DNA of 64,000 bases from Paraburkholderia phenoliruptrix (GTDB lineage Bacteria > Pseudomonadota > Gammaproteobacteria > Burkholderiales > Burkholderiaceae), in NCBI RefSeq assembly GCF_019511605.1, contig NZ_JAEUAV010000021.1, positions 54,078 to 118,077 on the forward strand. The letters are read 5' to 3'. Position numbers and translations under genes: made by a program. Position 1 is the first letter of the stretch. The number at the start of each line of letters is the position of its first letter. Below, in pieces: positions 46,101-55,343 of the stretch. Under the pieces are notes generated by a model. That model did no database searches. It saw only the letters and a list, made by a program, of their open reading frames with translations, and was not told the origin of the DNA.

Positions 46101-46664
46101 ATGAGTGGAACGGCTTACCTTGGAGCTGCACGGCGCGTTGCCTGTGTGGCGGCGTTGCTCGCGCTCGGCGTGGCGCAGGCGCATGCTGCTGAGGCATTTG
46201 CCCTGACTTCGCCTGGTCTGTCCGACGGCGGCACGCTTGAATCGACGCACGCGGCCAGTGCCAACAACTGCGGCGGCGGCAACGTGTCGCCCGCGCTGCA
46301 ATGGCGCAACGTGCCCGCGGGTACGAGGAGCTTCGCCGTGACGATGTTCGATCCCGACGGCGCCAAAGGGCTGGGCATCGTGCATTGGGTGCTGTATGGC
46401 ATTGGCCCTTCGGTTACCGCAATGGAGGCGGGTGCTGCGCCGCCTGCCGGCAGTGTCGCAGGGACCAACCGGACGGGCGGCCCCGGCTATTACGGTCCGT
46501 GTCCGCCGGTCGGCGACGTGCCGCATCACTACCTCGCGCAGGTGTATGCGCTCGATCTCGCGCCGAACGCCTTACCGGCCGGCCTCACCCGGGACGCGTT
46601 GCTTGCCGCCATGAAGGACCATGTGGTTGCGGCCGCCAGCACGGTGCTCAGATACGGGCGATGA
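46101..46664 (+). CDS. YbhB/YbcL (PEBP) family exported protein
   Basis: The product is 187 residues from the ATG at 46101, with an N-terminal signal (ARRVACVAALLALGVAQAHA). The phosphatidylethanolamine-binding-like fold is visible: LTSPGLSDGGTLESTHAASA, NVSPALQWRNVPAGTRSFAV, MFDPDGAKGLGIVHWVLYGI and GPCPPVGDVPHHYLAQVYAL. The family binds small anionic ligands and has no clear enzyme role. It is at the end of the carbohydrate block but likely independent of it. Confidence 0.92.
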   Translation: MSGTAYLGAARRVACVAALLALGVAQAHAAEAFALTSPGLSDGGTLESTHAASANNCGGGNVSPALQWRNVPAGTRSFAVTMFDPDGAKGLGIVHWVLYGIGPSVTAMEAGAAPPAGSVAGTNRTGGPGYYGPCPPVGDVPHHYLAQVYALDLAPNALPAGLTRDALLAAMKDHVVAAASTVLRYGR

Positions 46665-46713
46665 GCGCGGCAGGTTGCGTCGCGCCCGCTCGCCTCGCAC
46701 GGCGGCGCCGCGA

Positions 46714-47709
46714 TCAGCGCGCCGCGTCGCCCCAGCGGTATTCGACACTGGCTTCGTCGAGCTGCTTTTTCAGGTCGGCGTCCAGTTCGAGTTCGCATGC
46801 CGCGAGCGTGTCGCTCAATTGCTCGGCGCGGCTCGCGCCAATAATCGCCGACGTGACAACCGGATTGGCGAGCACCCACGCGAGCGACACTCGCGTGAGC
46901 GACTCGCCGGTCGGCGCGACAACCGCTTTCAGACGCTCGATGGTCTCGAACTCGCGTTGATGCCAGTAACGCTCCTGGTACATCGAGCCCGCCGTGCCGA
47001 CGCTCTCAGTGAAGCGGCCCGACGTGGGCGTTGCATCGAGCTTGTGCTTGCCGGTCAGCAGGCCGCCGGCCAACGGGTTATACGGCATCACGGCGAGTTG
47101 CTCTTCGGCGGCGAGAGGCAGCAGTTCGCGTTCGATCTGGCGGAACAGCAGGTTATAGCGCGGCTGCACCGACACGAAGCGCGCCACGCGCAACACGTCC
47201 GCGCGGCCAAGCGCACGCGCGAGCCGATATGCCAGAAAATTCGACACGCCGATATAGCGCGCCTTGCCCGAGCGCACGATCACGTCCAGCGCTTCGAGCA
47301 TTTCGTCGAGCGGGGTGTTCGCATCGTCGGAGTGAAGTTGATAGAGGTCCACGTAGTCGGTGCCAAGACGCTGCAGCGAGGCGTCGATCGCATCCAGCAG
47401 ATGCTTGCGCGACGCGCCCTGGTCCCATGCGTTCGGGCCCATTTTGCCCACTGCCTTGGTCGCCAGAATGAAGCGGTCGCGCTTGCCCTTCAGCCAGCGC
47501 CCGACGATTTCCTCGGTGCGTCCCGCGTTTTCTTCGCCGCCGCCGAGCGGATAGACGTTAGCCGTATCAATGAAATTCACGCCGGCATCTGCGGCGGTGT
47601 CGAGAATGCGGCGCGAAGCGTCTTCTTCGGTTTGCAGACCAAAGGTCATGGTGCCAAGACACAAGCGCGAAACGGTCAGGCCCGTGCGGCCGAATTTGCG
47701 GTATTGCAT
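46714..47709 (-). CDS. Aldo/keto reductase
   Basis: The product is 331 residues from the ATG at 47707-47709. The AKR barrel shows LGTMTFGLQTEEDASRRILD, NFIDTANVYPLGGGEENAGR (Asp and Tyr of the catalytic tetrad), ILATKAVGKMGPNAWDQGAS (Lys), DYVDLYQLHSDD (His), and near the end the NADP-binding VVTSAIIGASRAEQLSDTL. It reduces aldehydes or ketones with NADPH; the physiological substrate is unknown. Start and end agree with the AKR family length. Confidence 0.94.
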   Translation of the reverse strand: MQYRKFGRTGLTVSRLCLGTMTFGLQTEEDASRRILDTAADAGVNFIDTANVYPLGGGEENAGRTEEIVGRWLKGKRDRFILATKAVGKMGPNAWDQGASRKHLLDAIDASLQRLGTDYVDLYQLHSDDANTPLDEMLEALDVIVRSGKARYIGVSNFLAYRLARALGRADVLRVARFVSVQPRYNLLFRQIERELLPLAAEEQLAVMPYNPLAGGLLTGKHKLDATPTSGRFTESVGTAGSMYQERYWHQREFETIERLKAVVAPTGESLTRVSLAWVLANPVVTSAIIGASRAEQLSDTLAACELELDADLKKQLDEASVEYRWGDAAR

Positions 47710-47915
47710 GCTCAACTCCGGAATTGGACAAAACGATTGCAATGGAACGCCGTGCGAAAAGCGTGCAAAGAGGATAAACGCAAAACGGGAGTCGCGTTCG
47801 CGGGCGGGGCAATGCGCATTCAAATCGTAAGCTGCATGCTTGCGCGCGTGCACAGCGCCGCTCGCGCTAGAATCGTTGCAGTCCATTCGTCTGCCGCTCA
47901 TGCGCAATTCCCACG

Positions 47916-48629
47916 ATGACAGAGCCGATGCACGAAGCCCCACCTCACGCGGCCAATCCGGTCGACGCCGCACTGCTCACGCGCCGCTCGGTGCGCGCGT
48001 TTCTACGCACGCCGGTGCCGCGCGCCGACATCGAGGCGATTCTCGAAGTGGCAAGCCGCGCGCCGTCGGGCACCAACACACAGCCGTGGAAGGTGTATGT
48101 GCTGACAGGCAGGGCACTCGCGCGTTTGTCCGAAGCGTTGCTCGCGGCGTATGACGATCCGCAGCGCGACGAGCTTTATCGCGAGGAGTATGCGTACTAT
48201 CCACGCGACTGGGTGTCGCCGTATATCGACCGTCGACGCAAGATTGGCTGGGACCTGTATGGCCTGCTGGGTATCGGCAAAGGCGACAAGGCGCGCATGC
48301 ATGAGCAGCACGCGCAGAACTATCGCTTCTTCGGCGCGCCGGTGGGTCTGCTCTTCACCATCGACCGGGTGATGGAACGCGGCAGCTGGCTTGACTACGG
48401 CATGTTTTTGCAAGCCATCATGACCGCGGCGCGCGGGCGCGGCCTCGATACCTGTCCGCAGGCCGCGTTCACGCCGTTTCATCAGATGATCGCGGCGCAG
48501 CTCGGGCTGCCGCCCGAAGAGCAACTGGTGTGCGGCATGTCGCTCGGTTTCGCGGACGAAAGCGCGCCGGTCAACGCGCTTCGCACCGAGCGCGAGCCGG
48601 TTGAACGATTCACGCGATTTCTCGATTGA
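47916..48629 (+). CDS. Nitroreductase family FMN protein
   Basis: The product is 237 residues. The NfsA/PnbA-type signature is at the N-terminus: LLTRRSVRAFLRTPVPRADI, ASRAPSGTNTQPWKVYVLTG, followed by YGMFLQAIMTAARGRGLDTC and VCGMSLGFADESAPVNALRT at the end. Such proteins bind FMN and reduce nitroaromatics, quinones or other compounds with NAD(P)H. It is followed 63 bp later by a HiPIP electron-carrier gene on the same strand. Confidence 0.94.
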   Translation: MTEPMHEAPPHAANPVDAALLTRRSVRAFLRTPVPRADIEAILEVASRAPSGTNTQPWKVYVLTGRALARLSEALLAAYDDPQRDELYREEYAYYPRDWVSPYIDRRRKIGWDLYGLLGIGKGDKARMHEQHAQNYRFFGAPVGLLFTIDRVMERGSWLDYGMFLQAIMTAARGRGLDTCPQAAFTPFHQMIAAQLGLPPEEQLVCGMSLGFADESAPVNALRTEREPVERFTRFLD

Positions 48630-48691
48630 GCGGTCGCCAGTCGGCGCTCGTGGTGGAGCGCATGTCCCCCAATTTGCATCGGAGAAAAACA

Positions 48692-49003
48692 ATGAAAACG
48701 TCGCGCCGCCATTTTCTATTGATGAGCGTGAGCGCCGGCTCGTCGCTCGTGCTTTCACGCACGGCATTCGCCGCCGGCGCGAACAAGCTCAGCGAAACGG
48801 ATCCGCAAGCTCGGGCGCTCGGCTATACGGAAGACGCGGCGAAGGTCGACAAGGCCAAATATCCGCAGTACAAGGCGGACCAGAAGTGCAGTACCTGTTC
48901 GCTGTTCCAGGGTAGCGCGACCGATGCGTACGGCGGCTGCACGCTGTTTGGCGACAAACAGGTTGCGGCGCGCGGATGGTGCAGTTCGTACACGAACATG
49001 TGA
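48692..49003 (+). CDS. hip: High-potential iron-sulfur protein (HiPIP), Tat-exported
   Basis: The product is 103 residues from the ATG at 48692, with GGAG upstream. The signal KTSRRHFLLMSVSAGSSLVL contains the twin-arginine motif SRRHFL and is cleaved near AFA. The mature 75 residues carry the four cluster cysteines in HiPIP order: CSTCSLFQG, GGCTLFGDKQVAARGWCSSY. It is a periplasmic [4Fe-4S] electron carrier to reaction centres, oxidases or thiosulfate enzymes. It is small and complete. Confidence 0.96.
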   Translation: MKTSRRHFLLMSVSAGSSLVLSRTAFAAGANKLSETDPQARALGYTEDAAKVDKAKYPQYKADQKCSTCSLFQGSATDAYGGCTLFGDKQVAARGWCSSYTNM

Positions 49004-49023
49004 GCGGCGCGGCCGCGCATTGG

Positions 49024-49374
49024 TCAGATCAACGCGTCGAGCACAAGCTCGTGCGAGCGGCCAATCCATATCGCGGCGTCGCGATGATCGCGCAACGCGT
49101 CGCCGGTGTTGGGATGCACGAAGATGTCGAGCGCACCGTGGTTGAGCGTGAGCCATGCAAGCAGATCGCCGAACTGCTCATGCGCGAACGCTAACTGATA
49201 CGACCACATAGGATGCGGCCCCACCGGACGCTCGTGGAAGCGACCCATTTGCAGCTTGCCTTGCCAGTGGGCTTCTATTTGTTCGCGCAAAGCCCACGCG
49301 GGCTCGCGCGTCGTCGCATCGAAATAGACATGCGCGTGCCAGCTGTGAATGGCTGAAGTGTGACGAGGAGTCAT
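49024..49374 (-). CDS. DOPA 4,5-dioxygenase family protein
   Basis: The product is 116 residues. It has the family pattern SAIHSWHAHVYFDATTREPA, MGRFHERPVGPHPMWSYQLA, and NHGALDIFVHPNTGDALRDH, with conserved His residues for metal binding in all three segments. Extradiol cleavage of DOPA-like catechols is the known plant/fungal activity; bacterial members are small and mostly untested. The gene converges with hip and lies 35 bp downstream of the GNAT gene start region on the same strand. Confidence 0.9.
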   Translation of the reverse strand: MTPRHTSAIHSWHAHVYFDATTREPAWALREQIEAHWQGKLQMGRFHERPVGPHPMWSYQLAFAHEQFGDLLAWLTLNHGALDIFVHPNTGDALRDHRDAAIWIGRSHELVLDALI

Positions 49375-49409
49375 GCTGGGTTCGTGATGAGTCAGTCGTA
49401 ATCCGCCAA

Positions 49410-49886
49410 TTATTCTGCTCCGGTTTCCGCCGACACGCGCCGCGGCGCGCGCGTCATGTGAAACTCTCTTTCATCTTCGCGCGTCATTGCGAAGCCGAGT
49501 CGCTCATAAAGGCGCCGCGCCGGATTGCCTTTGAGCACCTTGAGCGTGACAGGCAATCCAGCAGCGTCGGCCGCGTGCAGCACCGTGCGCAGCGCGTGCT
49601 CGCCGATGCCGTGCCCTTGCAGTGCGGGCGCGATCTGCAATTGAACGACCAGCCATTCAGTATCAGTGCGATGCGCTTTGAGCAAACCGGCACGCGTTCC
49701 GTCGACACATATCACGCGCGCCGCGTCGTAACGGTGCAGCACGCGTGCGCGATGCGCGGCGTCGTCCGTGGGTTCGCCGACGCGCGCGAGGTGCTCGGTC
49801 ATCGTCGCCTTGCGCAGTTCGAAGAGGAACGCTTCGTCTTCGGCGGTGGCGGGGCGCAACGTTATAGCAGGGTCGGCATCGGACAT
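49410..49886 (-). CDS. GNAT family N-acetyltransferase
   Basis: The product is 158 residues. The fold is complete: ITLRPATAEDEAFLFELRKA at the start, VVQLQIAPALQGHGIGEHAL (motif A, with QxxGxG) at about 90-110, LPVTLKVLKGNPARRLYERL and GFAMTREDEREFHMTR at the end. The substrate is unknown. It is on the same strand as the DOPA-dioxygenase-like gene 35 bp downstream. Confidence 0.92.
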   Translation of the reverse strand: MSDADPAITLRPATAEDEAFLFELRKATMTEHLARVGEPTDDAAHRARVLHRYDAARVICVDGTRAGLLKAHRTDTEWLVVQLQIAPALQGHGIGEHALRTVLHAADAAGLPVTLKVLKGNPARRLYERLGFAMTREDEREFHMTRAPRRVSAETGAE

Positions 49887-50305
49887 GTCCAGGCGCTCTC
49901 GGGCGCGCGGCCCGTTAGTAAGAATGGGCGTGAATTGTCACGCCGGCAGCGCTTTTTTACCATGCATCGGCATTTGAGCGGTTGGGCCTGCACAGTGACT
50001 GGACCCGCCTCGTGGCTCATATCGCTGCCCGAGGTCGCGCCGTCGGCCGCGGTTTTTCCGCGGTGCATCAGGCGCCGCCGGTGCTTGCCGCATGCGTACG
50101 GCATTGCCAGTGCCTTTTATTGCGCGCGGCCGAGGCCGAGCGCAGTGCATTTTGGGTCTATTGGCATGTGCCTTGCTTTTGTCGTACCCGCGAATCGATA
50201 CGCGCGCAGGTCCAAGACCTCGCAGCGCGACACGCCGAAACGCCGCCGAACGGTAGCCAGTGCTACAGAACGATACCAACGGCGCCAACTGGCCCACGAC
50301 GAACA
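49887..50305. other. Intergenic region, no supported gene
   Basis: About 420 bp between divergent genes. Frames on both strands are Arg/Ala-rich shadows without ribosome sites. Promoters of both flanking genes are expected here; nothing else was seen. Confidence 0.45.
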
Positions 50306-50731
50306 ATGCTGAATACGAAACCACACATTCTGACGCGCGCAATAGACGGCGACGTGACAACGCTTGTGTTCTATCCCGACACAGGCTGTCTGCGTTTCAC
50401 CGATTCGCGCGGTGTGGTCAGCCACGAATTGCGACCGCCGCATTCCTGGTTTGCAATTGCGTCCGCGTCGCGCGGAGTGCGCGGCGGGACACACGCAATG
50501 TCCGCTAGCTTGAGTACGCTGTTGCATGACTTCTGTGTGAAACGTTCGCGCGCGTCTAGTGACGCGCCGCGCGTGCCGACGCTCGCGCACGCGCGTGCGT
50601 TTTCGTCGCCGGTGGGCGTCGTGAATTCGCCGGCGTCGCCGCCGATGAATTCGTCGACGGGTTCATCCAGTCACGCAGACATGCACGCGTTCCCACGTTC
50701 GCTTACGATGGATGTAATGGCCGCGCAGTAG
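50306..50731 (+). CDS. Hypothetical protein
   Basis: The product is 141 residues from the ATG at 50306. The N-terminal half looks protein-like (ILTRAIDGDVTTLVFYPDTG, CLRFTDSRGVVSHELRPPHS), while the C-terminal half is Ser/Ala/Pro-rich (SSPVGVVNSPASPPMNSSTG). There is no signal, no membrane segment and no recognised family. The absence of a good ribosome site leaves doubt. A DUF1488 gene follows 109 bp later. Confidence 0.45.
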   Translation: MLNTKPHILTRAIDGDVTTLVFYPDTGCLRFTDSRGVVSHELRPPHSWFAIASASRGVRGGTHAMSASLSTLLHDFCVKRSRASSDAPRVPTLAHARAFSSPVGVVNSPASPPMNSSTGSSSHADMHAFPRSLTMDVMAAQ

Positions 50732-50839
50732 CCGATTCATCAGCGGAAAGCGCCATGCTGGCTTGTTTGTCTATTCAGTTTTGTTCGGTGTCGTTCGTTG
50801 ATGAGGGCGGACGGCATAACCAACTTTGCGAGGTGGGCC

Positions 50840-51109
50840 ATGGAGATTATCGAGCTTGAACCCAGCGTCTCGGCAGACGGGCGCGCGGTGATTTTCCAGC
50901 TTTCGGCGCGAGGACGGGACCTCGAATGCGCCGTCACGCGTGAAGCGCTGGAGCAGCACTTCTGGCTGCAACGCGGCGCAGCGGAAGACCGCATGCTGAA
51001 GACATTCGCCGATGGCCGCAAACGCATTACCGCCGTGGCCGAAAGAAAGATGCTCGCCCGGCCGGGCGAAAAAGTCCTGCTGACCATCAGCGACTTTGCG
51101 GCGCGCTAA
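50840..51109 (+). CDS. DUF1488 family protein
   Basis: The product is 89 residues from the ATG at 50840, with GAGGTG upstream. The pattern MEIIELEPSVSADGRAVIFQ, CAVTREALEQHFWLQRGAAE, FADGRKRITAVAERKMLARP is that of DUF1488, small proteins of unknown function frequent in proteobacteria. A good rho-independent terminator follows at 51126. Confidence 0.88.
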   Translation: MEIIELEPSVSADGRAVIFQLSARGRDLECAVTREALEQHFWLQRGAAEDRMLKTFADGRKRITAVAERKMLARPGEKVLLTISDFAAR

Positions 51110-51125
51110 TGTTCGTCACTGCACG

Positions 51126-51160
51126 CGCACGCACCGTCGGCATGACGTTGCGTGCGTTTT
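51126..51160 (+). terminator. Rho-independent terminator after DUF1488
   Basis: CGCACGCA (51126-51133) pairs with TGCGTGCG (51149-51156) and is followed directly by TTTT and a T-rich run. It lies 17 bp after the stop codon. Confidence 0.75.
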
Positions 51161-51889
51161 CGTTGTGTCGTCTCCGGTTGCGTTGAGTTCGCGCAGCGGC
51201 GCGCCGTTGCGGTAGTCGTCGCGCCTACACGAAGTCGCGTTAGCATTATTCCTCTCGCGGTTCCTCACCTGCAGTGCTCTCCCACATGCGTCCCCGATTG
51301 TTACGCCCATTCGTCAAACAGGCGTCGCAAATCCCTTCCTTTTGCCCAATTGCCTGAGCGGTCGCTCGCATAAACTGTTTTCCATGGAGCGACAAAACAC
51401 CGAGCCCATCGATGCGGTCTTCCCCCCGCGTCGTTTTGAACCGTACCGTTGATGGCAGTTCGCCGCGGTGGTCAACGCGGCAGTGCAGTGAGCAATACGA
51501 AGTAGAAGCAACGCAATTGGCGCAGTAGCAAGTCAGGCAGCAAATCGTTTTTCGCAGTTTTGCCGTACTAGTAGTGGTTGAACCCAGCAGAATGGGTGTT
51601 TGCGGTAGAGGTAGTAGCGGTGGCGGTAGCAGTGGCAGTAGCAGTAGCAGTAGCAGTAGTGGTGGTTGTAGTTGTAATCGCAGTACCAGTACCAGCAGTC
51701 ATGGCAGTAGTAACCGCAATCGCAGTATCAGTTGACATCGCAACCAAAGTCTTCGCAGTGGCAGTAAAGCTTGCAACACACTTTTTTCGCAGCAGCAGCA
51801 ATACCAGAAGCAGCAACAGCTCTAACAGTTTCGATGGTCACAGGTCGGCGAGCATCCACGCGCGAGCACGACTCTTCCATCCTGTCCGG

Positions 51890-51922
51890 CCCTGTTCTCT
51901 CGCGGGAACAGGGCTTTTTTTT
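51890..51922 (+). terminator. Strong rho-independent terminator without an upstream gene
   Basis: CCCTGTTC (51890-51897) pairs with GAACAGGG (51906-51913), followed by C and eight T residues. No protein gene on the plus strand ends near it, so it may end a small RNA that starts within the preceding 200-300 bp, or an unrecognised transcript. Confidence 0.7.
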
Positions 51923-52105
51923 CGTCTATGTCGTGGACGCCCGGGAATTTCCGCGTTTAAGCCGGTCTTAATAAAGGCTTGCCATCATGCTTACACAGAC
52001 TCACATTAGAGGCTGTCGAGCCGCCGGCGCATCGGCGGCATTCGTCGCCGGAAAATCGTACCGATCTGGCGATGAAGCCGAGAGTTAGCGAAGGAGGTTG
52101 AACGT

Positions 52106-52579
52106 ATGTCCAGTAAATCGCGAGTCCGCAAACACAATCGGCCGGCCATGTCGCCGCTGCTGCGTGCGCTGACCCATAGCCGTACCGCACACGAGCCGGT
52201 CACCGCCACGTTGATCCTGCAGTGCTATGCGGCGCTCGACGCATTCCGGCGCGGCCACGGCTCACGGGATCTGCACATGACGCTGAGCAGACATTTGCTG
52301 GTGTCGCAGGAACTCGCGCGTCTGGGCCTGGGCGAAGACGCACTCGACGATATTCAGCGCGGGCATGCTGCGATGGTTCATCTGGATCAACGCGAGCAGC
52401 GGACCGGCGCGTGGACGCTGAGCGACGACGAATACGCCAGCCTATGCACGGCTGTGGCGATTCTCGACGGACAATTCGCGGTTGCGTCGTTGAGCGAGAT
52501 TGCAAGCGCGCAGGCGCGCATGATCGAAGGCTTGATGCGCTCTGCGCGCACCAACGCGCTGGCCGACGCGGTGCTGTGA
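52106..52579 (+). CDS. Conserved-looking protein of unknown function
   Basis: The product is 157 residues; the ATG is 8 bases after GGAGG, a strong ribosome site. The sequence is mostly helical: RKHNRPAMSPLLRALTHSRT, TATLILQCYAALDAFRRGHG, SRHLLVSQELARLGLGEDAL and EYASLCTAVAILDGQFAVAS. Similar Burkholderia proteins are, to my recollection, sometimes labelled Fis-like regulators, but I see no convincing DNA-binding motif. A hairpin at 52604 separates it from the convergent lipoprotein gene. Confidence 0.8.
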   Translation: MSSKSRVRKHNRPAMSPLLRALTHSRTAHEPVTATLILQCYAALDAFRRGHGSRDLHMTLSRHLLVSQELARLGLGEDALDDIQRGHAAMVHLDQREQRTGAWTLSDDEYASLCTAVAILDGQFAVASLSEIASAQARMIEGLMRSARTNALADAVL

Positions 52580-52603
52580 CGCCCGCATCGGCTTGAGATG
52601 ATC

Positions 52604-52625
52604 ACACGCCCCGCATGGGGCGTGT
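52604..52625. terminator. Hairpin between convergent genes
   Basis: ACACGCCCC (52604-52612) and GGGGCGTGT (52617-52625) form a 9-bp stem with a GCAT loop, followed by only TT. It sits midway between the two stop codons and could act in both directions. Confidence 0.6.
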
Positions 52626-52637
52626 TTAACGCGGCGG

Positions 52638-54602
52638 TTAATCGTTGTACTGCGTGACGGCGTAGTATCCGATGCCCTGTTGACTGCTGCCGAGTTCCAC
52701 CACGCGCGACGCACCTGAGGTCAACGCGGGGAACGGGCAATTGGTGCATGTCTGCGCACCGAATGAATCAATGCCCGCGCTCACCGTTGTCTGATATTGA
52801 CCAAGCGTCGTGTTGTTCGGTTTGCCGACTGCAAAGCCGTCTATCTCCCCATTCACACCCGCCAGCGTCAGCCCCGACGCCTGAATTCGCACCGAGTTCA
52901 CCGGATAAGCCACGTCCTGTCCATTGACGAGGCTCGACCAGCTCACGCTCATCGCGTACTGAATGCCGGCGAGCGATCCGCGAGGCGTGAGAAATTGCGT
53001 CGCGAAGTCCGGCAGCAAGGTCGGCCATGCTACGGTTGCGCCCGCCGCCGCGCCGAGCGGGCTGCCCGGATTGATCACCTGCGACTGGCCGAGCTTCGCG
53101 CCGTTGCTGTCGTACAACGTGACCGTGTAGGTTGCAAAGAGCGGAACCTTGCTGACATCGACAGCCTGCGCGGCGTACACGCCGCTCGAAGCGGGCGGCG
53201 CGAAGCTCGCCGTCGAAGACAACGATTGCCACGACCAGCGATACATGGATGTGTCGCTTGCGCTCATTGCGGGCGCGACCGGGGCGGCGCTCAATGCGGC
53301 ATCGGCAAGAGCCAGCGTGCTATTGCCCGCGGCGGCACGCGGCAGCAGCCAGACTGGCGCGGCGAGGCCCGGACCGCTGACGGACGCGGAGTAAACACCC
53401 GGGTTCGTCGAAGTGGGAATCGTGATGTCGAGCCCGGACTCGTAGCGGTTCACGTCGTTAAGCCGCGTATCGAGAAACGTCGTGCGCTGCATTCGCGAAT
53501 TGATCGACACCGCAAATTGCGACTGATTGCCGATCAGGTTCCAGCCAAGCTGCGTGCCGTTGGCGAGCGTCACCGGCGCTGTCATTTGTTGCGCGATGCT
53601 GTACACAGCGGTTGCGGTGCCGTCGGCGAGCGTAAGGGGAATCTGCACGAGCGCCTGTTGCTTGCCGTTGCGCGTGAAGAAGGCAAGGGTTTTCGGCGAG
53701 GCAAAGCGCGCGCCGGTCAGCAATGCGTCGGACAAGCCGTGGCCGACTGCGAAGTCGCTTGAACCGTTGTCCAGATAAGTCGCGTCGATGGCCGGCGAGC
53801 ACGACGTATTCAGCGCGCCCGTCGCGGCGCACGCGGTTAGCAGCGACGCGAGCGGCTCGAGATAATTTGCCGCGACGGAGGGCGCGGCGAGTTTCGTCGA
53901 CTGTCCCGTCTGCCTGTTCAACGCGATTGTGGCGCCGGGCGCGGCATTCGACGCGAGCAACAGGCCACCGTTCGCGCCAGGAACCAGCAACAGCGTGTCG
54001 ATGACCGCATCCGCTCCTGTGTGATTCGGTGCGAACGCCGTGCCGACAGGATTGAAACCGGCCGCCTGAAGGCCGTTTTGCGTGAGCACGTCGGCGAGTA
54101 TTGCGTCGAGCGTGATGATCGCAATCTGAACCGACGACAGCGTGACTTTTGCGAGCGCCATGCTCGACGCGAGATCGGATGGATTACCCGAGGCCGTCAA
54201 CATGGCGGCAATTGCGGTGGTCAGCGTGGTGATGTTGGCGACGGCGGGCGCCGTTCCGCTGGGCAACTTCGCGAGCACGGACACGAGCGGGCGGGAGAGG
54301 CCGCTCGCGTCCGTTGCGGTGAGCAGGAACGGCGCGGTCATGCCTTTGATGGCGAGCGTGTAGGCGCCCTGGGCGTCGGTGGTTGCGGTGGCCTGCGCGC
54401 CGGTGGCGTCCATCAAGGTGACGCTCGCGCCGATCCACGGGCTGCCGCTCGCCACCGTGCCGGTCACGGAGCCTGGCGTCGCGGTCTGCGTGCTGGACGA
54501 GCCGGACCCCGAGCCTGAGCCGCCGCCGCCGCAACCGCCCAATTGGAGCAAAGCAATAGTCACGGCGGCCGCAATGGCGTTGCGTGCTGACAGTCGATGC
54601 AT
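52638..54602 (-). CDS. Large outer lipoprotein with N-terminal carboxypeptidase-regulatory-like domain
   Basis: The product is 654 residues. The lipobox is AAAVTIALLQLGGC (Cys about 24), then a Gly/Ser linker. Residues about 45-125 form a beta-sandwich of the carboxypeptidase-regulatory/SdrD type (GSVTGTVASGSPWIGASVTL, TTDAQGAYTLAIKGMTAPFL). The rest (SADAVIDTLLLVPGANGGLL-like, TTFLDTRLNDVNRYESGLDI, MYRWSWQSLSSTASFAPPAS) is beta-rich with no recognised catalytic motif. A CTNC pair lies near the C-terminus. It is probably anchored at the outer membrane as a surface or binding protein. Unknown function. Confidence 0.85.
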   Translation of the reverse strand: MHRLSARNAIAAAVTIALLQLGGCGGGGSGSGSGSSSTQTATPGSVTGTVASGSPWIGASVTLMDATGAQATATTDAQGAYTLAIKGMTAPFLLTATDASGLSRPLVSVLAKLPSGTAPAVANITTLTTAIAAMLTASGNPSDLASSMALAKVTLSSVQIAIITLDAILADVLTQNGLQAAGFNPVGTAFAPNHTGADAVIDTLLLVPGANGGLLLASNAAPGATIALNRQTGQSTKLAAPSVAANYLEPLASLLTACAATGALNTSCSPAIDATYLDNGSSDFAVGHGLSDALLTGARFASPKTLAFFTRNGKQQALVQIPLTLADGTATAVYSIAQQMTAPVTLANGTQLGWNLIGNQSQFAVSINSRMQRTTFLDTRLNDVNRYESGLDITIPTSTNPGVYSASVSGPGLAAPVWLLPRAAAGNSTLALADAALSAAPVAPAMSASDTSMYRWSWQSLSSTASFAPPASSGVYAAQAVDVSKVPLFATYTVTLYDSNGAKLGQSQVINPGSPLGAAAGATVAWPTLLPDFATQFLTPRGSLAGIQYAMSVSWSSLVNGQDVAYPVNSVRIQASGLTLAGVNGEIDGFAVGKPNNTTLGQYQTTVSAGIDSFGAQTCTNCPFPALTSGASRVVELGSSQQGIGYYAVTQYND

Positions 54603-54989
54603 GTATTTCCCCGATGGTGTGATTTGTTTTGCTTTGAAACCGGCTGCTTATGTCGGCATCAGTTTTCGATTCGCCGCCGTCGCGTTAAATCGTAAAACGC
54701 TGGTCTCTTTTCTCGCAGATTAATGGCCGGCATTATCGCGGCTGTCAGCGCGTGGGGAGAATACTTCAATCTGCGCCATCGTGCCGCGCGTCAGGTGCAA
54801 ATTCGCGCGCTGCGAAGCGCTTACGAGTCTTCGTAAGACCGCGCGGCGAGGCGCGCAGTAATCGCCGACGCAGGTTTACCGGAACGATCCGCGCTTGTTA
54901 GACTGGCTTCTCGCGTTCATGCTGGGCGCCATTAATCTTGTTGCACGACTGCCGGGCTGCCGGTCCGCAGCGTAATAACTGGAGACACC
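54603..54989. other. Intergenic region with divergent promoters
   Basis: About 390 bp between the lipoprotein gene and the first YciI gene. It must hold the promoter of the sigma-factor module and that of the lipoprotein. No palindromes or other genes were noticed. Confidence 0.45.
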
Positions 54990-55343
54990 ATGTCTTATAT
55001 GCTGCTGATCGTCGAGCCCCCGGAACAACGCGCCGAACGCGGCGAGGCCAAGGGCCGCGAAGTGTACGACCAGATGCTTCGCTTCGCCGCCGACCTCAAG
55101 GAGCGCGGCAAACTGCTCGCGGCCGAAGCACTCACTTCCTCGAGCGACGCCGTGCGCGTCCAGGTCCGCGGCGGCCAGCCAAAGCTGCTCGACGGACCCT
55201 TCGCAGAAGCAAAGGAAATGATCGGCGGCTTCTACCTGCTGAACACCGAGTCACGCGAAGAGGCCGTGGCGATAGCACAAGCCTGTCCGGCGGCGACATG
55301 GTGCACAGTCGAGGTACGCAAGCTCGGCCCGTGCTTCATGTAG
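54990..55343 (+). CDS. YciI-related (DGPF domain) protein
   Basis: The product is 117 residues. It follows the YCII/DGPF family pattern: MSYMLLIVEPPEQRAERGEA at the start, LTSSSDAVRVQVRGGQPKLL, then the signature DGPFAEAKEMIGGFYLLNTE, and SREEAVAIAQACPAATWCTV near the end. Such small ferredoxin-like-fold proteins are typically encoded next to ECF42 sigma factors, as here. The enzymatic activity of this branch is not established. Confidence 0.95.
   Translation: MSYMLLIVEPPEQRAERGEAKGREVYDQMLRFAADLKERGKLLAAEALTSSSDAVRVQVRGGQPKLLDGPFAEAKEMIGGFYLLNTESREEAVAIAQACPAATWCTVEVRKLGPCFM

Larger units (their letters stand above)
51110..52105. other. Gene-free region rich in short triplet repeats
   Basis: About 1 kb. 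After the terminator at 51126-51160 there is a stretch (about 51590-51820) of GCAGTA/GCAGTG/GTAGTG-type triplets that creates long but low-complexity frames on both strands (Ala/Val runs on one, Thr/Ala runs on the other); these are not credible proteins. A second strong terminator at 51890-51922 has no gene before it. Confidence 0.55.

Noticed and set aside
51568..52009. Ala/Val-rich (plus) and Thr/Ala-rich (minus) low-complexity frames
   Set aside because: Both follow from triplet repeats; no ribosome site, no protein-like diversity.
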